Assembly (NCBI GenBank): GCA_009777845.1
Contig: WRLD01000001.1
Span: 56,177 to 120,176, forward strand
Length of the DNA stretch: 64,000 nt
Reading direction: 5' to 3'
DNA from: Defluviitaleaceae bacterium
GTDB taxonomy: Bacteria; Bacillota; Clostridia; Lachnospirales; WQUN01
The number at the start of each line of letters is the position of its first letter. Position 1 is the first letter of the stretch. Below, piece after piece: positions 52,008 through 60,011 of this stretch. The translations under genes were made by a program, and so were the position numbers. The notes below the pieces were generated by a model. It saw nothing but the letters and a program-made list of their open reading frames with translations. It made no database searches and was not told where the DNA came from.

Positions 52008-52574
52008 ATGAAATACATACCCAACGCCCTATCCAGTTCACGTATAATTCTGGCGTGTTCGTTGTTATTGATTACGCCGTTGTCGTTTTTGTTTATGGTA
52101 ATTTACACCATTGCAGGCATTACGGACATGATTGATGGGCCGATTGCGCGGAGGTACAAGGTAACGTCCGTACTCGGCGCGAATCTGGACGGCATAGCCG
52201 ACTATGCCTTTGTTACGATTGCCATAATTCGGCTTGTTCCTGCGATTGCGTTTGAGCCTATTTTGGTGGCGGTTGTTCTCGCTGGCTTGGTCGTGCTTAA
52301 AGGGCTTGGCATGGTTATCGGCTACGTGCGGTACAATCAGCTTATGATGATGCACACCTACGCGTCCAAAACAGGCGCGATTCTTGCGTTTTTGTTCCCA
52401 TTGGTACTTGTGGGCTTTGGAATAGAGCCGAACACGCTATTGATTTTTCTCGGAATTTATGTATATTTGTTTCTATTAGAAGAAATAGCTATAAACCTAA
52501 TATTGCCAGAGCCAGACCGCAATATCACGGGAATATACGAAGCAATGAGGAGAAAATACGCCGAAAATGAATGA
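52008..52574 (+). CDS. CDP-alcohol phosphatidyltransferase
   Basis: 188 aa with about five membrane helices. CDP-alcohol motif DMIDGPIARRYKVTSVLGANLDGIAD fits D-x2-D-G-x2-A-R-x8-G-x3-D-x3-D. It joins a CDP-diacylglycerol or CDP-activated head group to an alcohol; close to PgsA/PssA in size. Substrate cannot be told. Overlaps the following ATP-grasp gene by 8 bp. Confidence 0.9.
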   Translation: MKYIPNALSSSRIILACSLLLITPLSFLFMVIYTIAGITDMIDGPIARRYKVTSVLGANLDGIADYAFVTIAIIRLVPAIAFEPILVAVVLAGLVVLKGLGMVIGYVRYNQLMMMHTYASKTGAILAFLFPLVLVGFGIEPNTLLIFLGIYVYLFLLEEIAINLILPEPDRNITGIYEAMRRKYAENE

Positions 52575-53445
52575 ACCAAGCGATTTTATAAAGGAAATTT
52601 GCGGAGAAGCCGATATTCTATGCGAAAGCCTTTCGCAGGGCTATATCCTACGCCTTACAAAGGGCGGTCGGTCGCGCCATATTTTCGGCTCGTACTGGGA
52701 CATAAACAGCGCGGCGGCGGACAGAATAGCCTGCGACAAGACCGCGTGCTTTCTTATATTGGAAAAAAACGGCATACCTGCAATTTTGCACCAAATTTAT
52801 TTCAATCCGCGCCTAAAGCCCGATTGGGCGGAAAAAAACGCGCAGGCCTTTTTGGACAAGCACAAAAAGGTGGTAATCAAGCCGAACCAAGGCACAAAGG
52901 GCTTGAACATATTTTTGTGCCAAACCGCGCAGGAGCTAGAAGCCGCCGCCCAAGCCATATTTGACAGCCACACGGACGCGGCGCTAAGCCCGTACGTAGA
53001 CATAGAGCATGAGTACCGCGTTTTTTATATAAACGGTAAATGTCCGCTAGTGTACGGCAAGGCGCGTTCGCCGCTGTCGTGGCAGCATAATTTGTCACAG
53101 GGGGCGCGCGTGTTTGAGGTATTAACCCCCCGTCAAAGTCTTGCACTGCAAGACTTTGACACCCCCCTTGGAAAGGGGGTTACGCCGCCGAGTCAGAGGT
53201 GTGATTTAGTCGGCGGCGTAATAGCGGACGGCGCGGAGCAGTTGAAGGACTTGGCGTGCCGCGCCGCGCGTGCGATTGGCATAAATTTTGCTACGGTGGA
53301 TATTGCACGGACGAGCTGTGGGGAGATTATGGTAATGGAAATAAATTCGGGCGTACAGGCGAAGCAGTTATTGGAGCAGTTGCCAGAATTGCGAGGGGTC
53401 GTTAAGGGGATTTATCGGGAGGCTGTGGAGTGGTTGATGGGGTGA
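52567..53445 (+). CDS. ATP-grasp protein with repeat-derived insertion
   Basis: 292 aa. ATP-grasp features: KVVIKPNQGTKGLNIFLC (nucleotide-binding loop), YVDIEHEYRVFYINGK, and the metal site in FATVDIARTSCGEIMVMEINSG. Such ligases join a carboxylate to an amine (RimK/glutathione-synthase-like). About 30 residues near 188-218 (TPRQSLALQDFDTPLGKG...) are encoded by three back-to-back DNA hairpins and have no counterpart in the fold; see the repeat entry. The frame stays open through it. Coupled to the phosphatidyltransferase gene. Confidence 0.82.
   Translation: MNEPSDFIKEICGEADILCESLSQGYILRLTKGGRSRHIFGSYWDINSAAADRIACDKTACFLILEKNGIPAILHQIYFNPRLKPDWAEKNAQAFLDKHKKVVIKPNQGTKGLNIFLCQTAQELEAAAQAIFDSHTDAALSPYVDIEHEYRVFYINGKCPLVYGKARSPLSWQHNLSQGARVFEVLTPRQSLALQDFDTPLGKGVTPPSQRCDLVGGVIADGAEQLKDLACRAARAIGINFATVDIARTSCGEIMVMEINSGVQAKQLLEQLPELRGVVKGIYREAVEWLMG
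53127..53222. repeat. Triple-hairpin element inserted in frame in the ATP-grasp gene
   Basis: Three perfect hairpins in a row: GTCAAAGTCTTGC/GCAAGACTTTGAC (53132-53160), CCCCCTT/AAGGGGG (53163-53179) and TACGCCGCCGA/TCGGCGGCGTA (53181-53220). Together about 96 bases, a multiple of three, without a stop in the coding frame. Boundaries estimated by where ATP-grasp-like sequence stops and resumes. Confidence 0.7.
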
Positions 53446-53544
53446 TTGGTGGAGTGATTGATTGCGTTACAATTTTTGGCATATTTTGCAGATGTTGGAG
53501 TGTAAACTTGTTATAACTTGTAAAATGAGAGGAACCGTGATATT

Positions 53545-54879
53545 ATGTATAGAAAAAATCTCGGGGGTACTAAAATGAAGTATGCCGAGGGAATTAAGGA
53601 CTTTATCAATGCGTTTAATGCTTTTCCATTACGGGAAGAAGATTTAGAAGAATTTTATGATGACGGAACAATTGAACACCGTTTCGGAAATAAATATGTT
53701 TCCGATATTCAAGATATTTTTGAGGATTGTCAAGAACCCTCTGAGAATAATACTTTTTTATTGTTGGGTCACAAGGGCTGCGGCAAAAGTACAGAGCTTA
53801 ATAAAATGGCAAAAGAGCTTAAAGAACTTGGTTATCCTGCACATATAGTACAATGCAAGACAGACCTCGATTTACTCAACGCTCAATATACAGACTTATT
53901 GATTTTGATGGGTGGTGCGGTGCTTTCCTTGGCTGAAGAAATTGGGTGCCAACTACCCAAGGAGTTAAGTGAAAAAATATCTTTGTTTTGGAATACACAA
54001 ACAGAATCAGAAAAAGTAGTAACCAAAGGCGAGGAAGTATCGGCAGAGGTAGGCGTAGGAACTGGCTCACTCTTTAATTTAGTTTTTGCTCGCGTAAAGG
54101 CTGGCATAAAACACAGTGGAGAAACACGTAATATTTACAGAACAAAAATAAACCACCGCGCCAGTGATTGGCTATCTCTCATTGAAGAAGTGGCAAATGA
54201 AGTCACCAAAAAATCGGACGGGAAACAACCCATAATTATTTTTGAAGAACTTGACACATTAAATGCAAAAGATGCCGAGGATATTTTTACCAACTACACT
54301 TCTATTTTAAGAGGTCTATCATTTCCCATTATATATACCTATCCCATCGCATCTTATTACAATCCGAGATTTGGGGCATTATATGAATATTACAATATAA
54401 AAATATTACCTATGATAAGAATAAGTAACCTAGACGGTACTCCCTATATCCAAGGTATAAACTCCATAAAGTCAATCGTTGAAAAACGCTGTGACCTCGC
54501 CTTGTTTGATGGCAATACGCTAGACGAACTAATTATTAAAACTGGCGGCTCGCTAAGGGGATTATTTAACGCAATCAATACCGCCGCCAAAATATCAATC
54601 CGCAAGGGAATAAAAACTATTACAGGCGATGAAACGAAAATAGCGTTAAGCGACAAAAAAAACAGCCTTACCAGCATCGAAAACAAGTATCATGAGTTTT
54701 TGGCGGAAATCCAAGCAGGAAACCATACACAAATTACCGACAAGGAAATGCTATTGGAAATGATGAACGCAGGTGTTGTGATTGAATATAAAAACGGTCC
54801 ACCCGACTACGACCGTTGGCATGACGTACACCCACTTATTTCGGAATTTTTAACCGCGCAAGGATTGAGCAAAAAATGA
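53545..54879 (+). CDS. AAA/STAND-like P-loop ATPase of an ATPase-TPR pair
   Basis: 444 aa. Walker A LLLGHKGCGKSTELNKM near residue 73, Walker B IIIFEELDTLNA near 231; a helical region follows (GGSLRGLFNAINTAAKISIRKG, sensor-2-like) and a winged-helix-like tail (MLLEMMNAGVVIEYKNGPPDYDRWHDVHPLI). Resembles ATPases of the STAND/Orc-like group. Start at ATG 53545 after GAGAGGA; ATG 53575 with GGGGG is an alternative. Overlaps the TPR gene by 4 bp, so the two proteins are made together. Lower GC than its neighbours. Role unknown. Confidence 0.8.
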   Translation: MYRKNLGGTKMKYAEGIKDFINAFNAFPLREEDLEEFYDDGTIEHRFGNKYVSDIQDIFEDCQEPSENNTFLLLGHKGCGKSTELNKMAKELKELGYPAHIVQCKTDLDLLNAQYTDLLILMGGAVLSLAEEIGCQLPKELSEKISLFWNTQTESEKVVTKGEEVSAEVGVGTGSLFNLVFARVKAGIKHSGETRNIYRTKINHRASDWLSLIEEVANEVTKKSDGKQPIIIFEELDTLNAKDAEDIFTNYTSILRGLSFPIIYTYPIASYYNPRFGALYEYYNIKILPMIRISNLDGTPYIQGINSIKSIVEKRCDLALFDGNTLDELIIKTGGSLRGLFNAINTAAKISIRKGIKTITGDETKIALSDKKNSLTSIENKYHEFLAEIQAGNHTQITDKEMLLEMMNAGVVIEYKNGPPDYDRWHDVHPLISEFLTAQGLSKK

Positions 54880-56375
54880 ACCTGTCTGGCGAATACCGCG
54901 AATTAGAATGGATTTTGCATGACTCGCACGAGGGGTTTTATTTTTTGATTGCGCCGGAAACTAAGCAGGCGGAGCTAATCGAAAAATATACAACCATGGC
55001 GAATATCGCCGTGTACGACTATAAAAGGGAAAACGCGTCATATTATTTCAACGAGCTAGAAAAATGGCTCGAAGGCCAGCCCGACACAAAAACGCTGTTT
55101 TTGCTAAACTTCCAGCTCGCTACACAAAGGGACGAGGACATACAACGCCTAAATTTTAGTAGAGATATGCTCACCCGCCTACAAATAAATATAATTTTTT
55201 GCTTGACTCCGCGCATGGACGATATTTTAAACCGAAACGCCTATGCCTTTTATTCCTATGTAAAGTTTAAGGTTGTTTTTGATGTGGAGGAAGAAAGGGA
55301 AAAAGAGCATTTTATCTCGCTTGGTGTCGATAGTGCGGACGATACGGTGGAATATGTATTTGACGAGAATAAGCCACGCAGGCAATTGTTGGCGGAGGCT
55401 AGTGGGTTTATGGTTAAGGCGGAGGGGTATAAGGCGGAGTATAAGTATAATCTGGCTAGGAGCTGCTTGGAACATGCGTTGGATATACGCGAGAGGTTGT
55501 TGGGTGGGGAGCATACAGATACGCTTAGGGTGTGTAAGGATATTGCACATATTTATTATAAGCAAGGCATGTACACGCTGGCTTTAGACCGACTTAATAA
55601 ACTATTGGATAGGGAAGAACAATTGCTTAAAGATAAGCCCCTGTTTGTTGCCGAAACATATGATAGTAAAGGGCGTATGTATGGGGCAAACGGCGAATAT
55701 ATCAAAGCATTGGATTTTTTCAACAAGGCATTGGAACTAAAAATAAATATATTGGGCGAAAGCCACCCCTCTACTGCTGATACTTATAATAACATTGGCA
55801 GGGTATATTATTTTATGGATAACCACATCGAGGCTTTGGATTGGCACAAAAGAGCCTTAGCTAGTTGGGAAACAGTTTTTGGTAAAACACATAAACAAAC
55901 GGCATTAGCTTATGGACATATGGGCGATGTATATATGCACATGGGGGATTATTTAAAGGCTTTGAAATATTGTCAAAAGGCTCTGGAGTGTCTTGATGAA
56001 ACTTTGAATGAAAATCTTCTAAATGCTTCAATGGTTTATGACACCATGGGAGGCATCTATGGAATGCAGGGCGAGTATCGTAAGGCTTTGGAGCAACATG
56101 AAAAGGCTTTGATTATTTTGGAAAAGATGTTTGGCGTTGAACATCCACATACCTGTACCGCTTATGTAAATAGGGGGATTATATATGCAAACACTGGCGA
56201 TTGCCCCACGGCTTTAAAATGGTATATAAAGGCTTTAGTCGGTTTTGAAAAAACTGTAGGGACGAAACACCCCTGTACAATTAAGGCTTATAATACCATC
56301 GCCGACACTTACACCGAACTCGGTGAATATAAAAAAGCACAAGAATACCGCCAAAAAGCGGAGGTAAAATCATGA
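54876..56375 (+). CDS. TPR protein partnered with the upstream ATPase
   Basis: 499 aa. Residues 1-140 form an alpha/beta domain lacking a P-loop (FYFLIAPETKQAELIEKY...TKTLFLLNFQLATQRDEDIQRLNFSRDML...INIIFCLTPRMDDIL) that resembles the domain ahead of TPRs in some bacterial NLR/STAND-like proteins. From about 185 on there are about seven kinesin-light-chain-type TPRs (for example YNNIGRVYYFMDNHIEALDWHKRAL). Together with the ATPase this looks like an NLR-like protein split in two genes. The stop overlaps the ybeY start (ATGA). Confidence 0.82.
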   Translation: MNLSGEYRELEWILHDSHEGFYFLIAPETKQAELIEKYTTMANIAVYDYKRENASYYFNELEKWLEGQPDTKTLFLLNFQLATQRDEDIQRLNFSRDMLTRLQINIIFCLTPRMDDILNRNAYAFYSYVKFKVVFDVEEEREKEHFISLGVDSADDTVEYVFDENKPRRQLLAEASGFMVKAEGYKAEYKYNLARSCLEHALDIRERLLGGEHTDTLRVCKDIAHIYYKQGMYTLALDRLNKLLDREEQLLKDKPLFVAETYDSKGRMYGANGEYIKALDFFNKALELKINILGESHPSTADTYNNIGRVYYFMDNHIEALDWHKRALASWETVFGKTHKQTALAYGHMGDVYMHMGDYLKALKYCQKALECLDETLNENLLNASMVYDTMGGIYGMQGEYRKALEQHEKALIILEKMFGVEHPHTCTAYVNRGIIYANTGDCPTALKWYIKALVGFEKTVGTKHPCTIKAYNTIADTYTELGEYKKAQEYRQKAEVKS

Positions 56376-56845
56376 AAATCCACTGGGACGACAGGGGCGA
56401 AACCCCAGTACCAAAGCCATTATACGTAACCCTTAAAAAAGCCGCGCTCGCAGCGTTAAAAGAGTGCTTCGAGCTAGACGACATAAAAAAGCTACAATAC
56501 GAGGTTAGCATTTCCTTTGTAACAGACGAGGAAATCAAGGAGCTAAACAATACCTACCGCGGACTGGACAAGCCCACAGATGTGTTGTCGTTTCCCTCTA
56601 TGGAAAGCCCCGATACAAAAAAGGGCAAAGCCCCATTCTCTATCGGCGACATTGTCATTTCCACCCAAACAGCGGCACGCCAAGCCCAAGAATACGCCCA
56701 CTCCGAGGAACGCGAGCTTGCGTTTCTTACAGTGCATGGCGTGCTTCACCTGCTAGGGCTAGACCACGAAGCAAGCGCGAATGACGAAAAAATAATGAAC
56801 GAGCTACAGGAAAAAATCCTTAACGAGCTGGGCATTTTGCGATGA
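56372..56845 (+). CDS. ybeY: Endoribonuclease YbeY
   Basis: 157 aa. Zinc motif HGVLHLLGLDHEA (H-G-x-L-H-L-x-G-x-D-H) and the family segment LDKPTDVLSFP. YbeY works in 16S rRNA 3' maturation and ribosome quality control. Start overlaps the TPR gene and the end overlaps dgkA, so it sits inside a tightly coupled operon. Confidence 0.96.
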   Translation: MKIHWDDRGETPVPKPLYVTLKKAALAALKECFELDDIKKLQYEVSISFVTDEEIKELNNTYRGLDKPTDVLSFPSMESPDTKKGKAPFSIGDIVISTQTAARQAQEYAHSEERELAFLTVHGVLHLLGLDHEASANDEKIMNELQEKILNELGILR

Positions 56846-57207
56846 AAAAGAACCCGAGCTTCCTAACCTCGCTAGGTCACGCCTTTGCAGGCATACGCGA
56901 AACAGCGGCGAGGGAAAGAAATTTTCGTATACAAATAGTCATGGGGATTTTGGCTATTTTAGTATGTATTGTTTTCCAAGTGGACGCTCTGTTGTTTGTG
57001 CTTGTGGCGTTTGCTATATTTTTTGTGCTTGCTATGGAGCTTGTGAATACCGCCGTGGAAGCGGTCGTTGACCTAGCCTCCGCCAAGACCCACCCACTAG
57101 CCAAAATAGCCAAGGACGCGGCGGCAGGGGCGGTGCTTTTGGCATCGGCGTTTGCCGTGATTGTGGGCGCGGCGGTAATAATGACGGTAATAGGGAGATA
57201 TTTATAA
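56842..57207 (+). CDS. dgkA: Diacylglycerol/undecaprenol kinase
   Basis: 121 aa, three membrane helices. Signature ELVNTAVEAVVDLASAKTHPLAKIAKDAAAGAVLL with the catalytic Glu. In Firmicutes this enzyme mostly phosphorylates undecaprenol. Overlaps ybeY by 4 bp and the next gene by one base. Confidence 0.95.
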   Translation: MKKNPSFLTSLGHAFAGIRETAARERNFRIQIVMGILAILVCIVFQVDALLFVLVAFAIFFVLAMELVNTAVEAVVDLASAKTHPLAKIAKDAAAGAVLLASAFAVIVGAAVIMTVIGRYL

Positions 57208-58388
57208 TGTCGGAAATTGTAAAAATCATTAAATCAAAAAAATTCCTAGTATCATTTAGTTTGTCGCTTGGCATTACTCTTAGTATTTGTGTAATCATTT
57301 TTATGGTTATTTTTTTTGCTGCACGAGAAGAAGAACCCGAGCCGCAAGCGGAAGCCCCCGAAAGTGAGCTATTTTTCGGCATAAGAATACCCATGCCAGA
57401 CGGCTGGGTCTATGTCGAGCCTGACGAGTTCCCATACCCCACGCAGTACAGCATGCTGACAGGGCAGCGTATTTTTGACGAATACGCCGCGCGCCGCCCC
57501 TTGGCGGTGGTGGTAAACAACATACGGCGCGCGTTGCCGCAGAGCGGAATCGCCTCGGCGGACATTATTTATGAAATGCTTGCGGAGGGCGATATTACGC
57601 GGCTTATTGCCATTTTTCAGTCACATTTCCCCGACAAAATCGGCTCGGTGCGTTCCGCTAGGGACTATTTTATCGACTTTGCGTACAACCATGACGCACT
57701 TTTTATCCATCACGGCTCGTCACCCGCAGGTTACGACAAAATACGCACCACGCGTATAACAAACCTTGACGGCGGACGGCTAGAGGGGCGCGTTTTTTGG
57801 CGTGATACAAGCTACCCCGAATGGTCGTTCAATACAGGAACGCGCCCGCGTGAGCATAGCTCCTACACAGGGCGCGAGCAGTTGGAGGCATATTTAGAAG
57901 CAGAGGAAATTAGAAGCAATATAACGGAAGGCGCGCAGTATGGGTTTTCTTTCGGCGAAATTCCGACAGAAAGCGCAGGCAAGGCGGAGCATATTATCGT
58001 GCCGTTTTCGCCAAACTATACGCGTACCTTTGTCTTGGACGACGGCGTGTACCTCGCATATAACCGTGACGGCGAACACCTAGATGCGGACACGCAGGAG
58101 CAGGTAAGCGTTTCCAACGTGCTTATTCAGTTGGCTTCCATGCACGTAATCGCAGGCGACGAGGCAGGCCGCCGAAGCATACGCACCGTAGGCTCGGGCA
58201 ACGGCTTTTTAGCCACGCAGGGCGAGTATTATGACGTTACATGGGAAAAATCGAGCATAGAAAGCCCCACGCGCTGGTATTTTGCAGACGGCACGCCGCT
58301 AGTGCTTTCTGCTGGAAAGACGTGGGTTTGTGTTTTTCAGACTACTGGGAAGGTTACGTTGGAGGAGCTTGCTCCCACGGAGATTTGA
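57207..58388 (+). CDS. DUF3048 (YerB-like) membrane-anchored protein
   Basis: 393 aa. N-terminal membrane anchor (FLVSFSLSLGITLSICVIIFMVIFF), then the DUF3048 core: RPLAVVVNNIRRALPQSGIASADIIYEMLAEGDITRLIAIFQ and IGSVRSARDYFIDFA, ending with a DUF3048 C-terminal domain (VTWEKSSIESPTRWYFADGTPLVLSAGKTWV). Extracytoplasmic; function poorly known. TAATG overlap with dgkA. Confidence 0.92.
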   Translation: MSEIVKIIKSKKFLVSFSLSLGITLSICVIIFMVIFFAAREEEPEPQAEAPESELFFGIRIPMPDGWVYVEPDEFPYPTQYSMLTGQRIFDEYAARRPLAVVVNNIRRALPQSGIASADIIYEMLAEGDITRLIAIFQSHFPDKIGSVRSARDYFIDFAYNHDALFIHHGSSPAGYDKIRTTRITNLDGGRLEGRVFWRDTSYPEWSFNTGTRPREHSSYTGREQLEAYLEAEEIRSNITEGAQYGFSFGEIPTESAGKAEHIIVPFSPNYTRTFVLDDGVYLAYNRDGEHLDADTQEQVSVSNVLIQLASMHVIAGDEAGRRSIRTVGSGNGFLATQGEYYDVTWEKSSIESPTRWYFADGTPLVLSAGKTWVCVFQTTGKVTLEELAPTEI

Positions 58389-58424
58389 TTCTAGGTAACA
58401 GTTGACAGCTTGCAGGGTTTTTTT

Positions 58425-58695
58425 AAGGCATGGAACGCGGATTTTCGCGGATTTGGCGGATTTACGCGGATTTTTTCCGTGTAAATTAACGGCAGTGGGA
58501 TAGAAATTTTATCCATGTGGATTAAAGGTTGTGGAACACGGATTTAACGGATTTTCGCGGATTTGGCGGATTGGCTCGTGGGAAAATATATCGCGGTTTA
58601 GTAATTTACATAGACAAAATCCGCGAAAATCCGTTAAATCCGCGAAAATCCGCGTTCCATGCCTTTAAAATCCGCGTTCCATGCCTTTAAAATTC
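58425..58695. repeat. GGATT palindromic repeats between DUF3048 and CDF genes
   Basis: Two left GGATT arms (58433-58475, 58538-58575) face right AATCC arms (58617-58680). Outer edges again carry GGAACGCGG/CCGCGTTCCATGCC. Lies between the convergent gene ends and could act as a terminator. Confidence 0.8.
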
Positions 58696-58718
58696 TATAG
58701 CCGTTTATTCATATACCT

Positions 58719-59660
58719 CTAGGGCGTTTCCGCTGGAGCTGGAGCAGGATTAACATGAATTTTACAGTGCTTTACCTTTGGGAATTGTGCTTCGATGGCA
58801 TCATGCACTTCATGCGCTATTGTGTGCGCTTCGTGTAGCGGCAGGTTGCCGTCCGCGCTAATTTCTAAATCTACATATATTCTATCGCCGAAAAGCCGCG
58901 TTTTAATAAGGTCTACGCCCATTACAGCCTTGTTGGCGGAAGCAACGGCGAGCATTTCGTTTACCGTAGCGTCGTCACATGCCTTGTCCGTCATTTTTCC
59001 CGTAGCGTCAATGAAAACCTCAACGGCGACCTTTAAAATGAACAAGCAAATGACTATGCTTGCGATTGGGTCAAGTATGGGGAACGCGAGCCTTGCGCCC
59101 AAAATGCCGACAAACGCGCCTATGGACGAAAGCGCGTCGGAGCGGTGGTGCCACGCGTCGGCTTTTAGCGCGCCAGAGTTGATTTTTTTTGCGGCGGCAA
59201 TCGTGTACTGGTACATGGCTTCCTTGGCGGCAATGGACACGACCGCCGCGATTAACGCGATTAGCCCTGGGGCGGCGAGGTGTTCGTAGTCGCCCGACAG
59301 GATTACGCTAATGCCAGCCCAGCCGATTAACGTGCCTGCCGACACAAGAAAGCCAGCCAACAAAATGGCCGCCACACATTCAAAACGCTCGTGGCCGTAC
59401 TGGTGGTCTTTGTCAGACTTCTTGTTCGACATTTTTATGCCAATCATAACAATAACCGTGCTTAGTACATCGGAAAGGGAATGTACCGCATCAGAAATAA
59501 TCGCGCCAGAGCCAGACACAATGCCTGCGAATATTTTGAAAATCGTGAGTATGGTGTTTCCTAGCAAGGTGTTCCATGAAACTCGCATGGCTAGTTTTTC
59601 GGCGGTTGTTGCAGTTAAAAGGGTGTTGCCTGTTTTTTCGTTTGTTTTGGTGGTTTTCAT
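58719..59660 (-). CDS. Cation diffusion facilitator (Zn/Mn/Fe efflux)
   Basis: 313 aa with six membrane helices. Metal site residues in SDAVHSLSDV (D-x3-D type) and ADAWHHRSDAL (H-x3-D), then the cytoplasmic ferredoxin-like CDF domain (VDLIKTRLFGDRIYVDLEISADGNLPLHEAH). Proton-driven export of divalent metals; the metal cannot be told. Single gene, ATG 59660 after GGGGGC. Confidence 0.93.
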   Translation of the reverse strand: MKTTKTNEKTGNTLLTATTAEKLAMRVSWNTLLGNTILTIFKIFAGIVSGSGAIISDAVHSLSDVLSTVIVMIGIKMSNKKSDKDHQYGHERFECVAAILLAGFLVSAGTLIGWAGISVILSGDYEHLAAPGLIALIAAVVSIAAKEAMYQYTIAAAKKINSGALKADAWHHRSDALSSIGAFVGILGARLAFPILDPIASIVICLFILKVAVEVFIDATGKMTDKACDDATVNEMLAVASANKAVMGVDLIKTRLFGDRIYVDLEISADGNLPLHEAHTIAHEVHDAIEAQFPKVKHCKIHVNPAPAPAETP

Positions 59661-59759
59661 AATAATCGCCCCCTAGGAGTTTAGAGTTTAAATAGTTTAA
59701 ACAGTTTGCAAAAACCACCTTTTAAATATTAAAAGATGGTTTTTTGTAGTATTTCTACG

Positions 59760-59833
59760 CGATCCAGAAGGGACTCGAACCCTCGGCCTCCGGCGTGACA
59801 GGCCGGCACTCTAACCAACTGAGCTACTGGACC
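59760..59833 (-). tRNA. tRNA-Asp (GTC)
   Basis: Complete cloverleaf: acceptor GGTCCAG/CTGGATC, D loop AGCTCAGTTGGTTAGAG, anticodon stem GCCGG/CCGGC with loop CTGTCAC (anticodon GTC), T arm GAGGGTTCGAGTCCCTT, discriminator G. CCA is not encoded. Sits alone between the CDF gene and the chemoreceptor gene. Confidence 0.96.
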
Positions 59834-59913
59834 AAATATAGGGGTGCAATTTGCCACGAGAAGTATATTACACTTTATAAGGGGGGGCTGTCAAGCGAAT
59901 GTTTGTTCGATTG

Positions 59914-59966
59914 ATGTCCGATAGAGAACAAAATTTTTGGAAAAAATTTTGTTCTCTATCGGACAT
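59914..59966. repeat. Perfect 25-bp palindrome upstream of the chemoreceptor gene
   Basis: Arms ATGTCCGATAGAGAACAAAA... (59914-59938) and its exact complement (59942-59966) with a 3-base loop. It lies between divergent units (tRNA-Asp and the chemoreceptor), so it is not in a place for either's terminator. It may be a regulatory hairpin in the chemoreceptor 5' leader. Confidence 0.75.
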
Positions 59967-60011
59967 TCGCCTTTCCTCTTGAATAACATAGAATCGAAAG
60001 GAGTTTTAACC

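Noticed and set aside
59760..59833. tRNA-Asp as the ICE attachment site.
   Set aside because: It lies 25 kb from the last ICE gene, with host genes in between and no repeat of its 3' end seen near the element.
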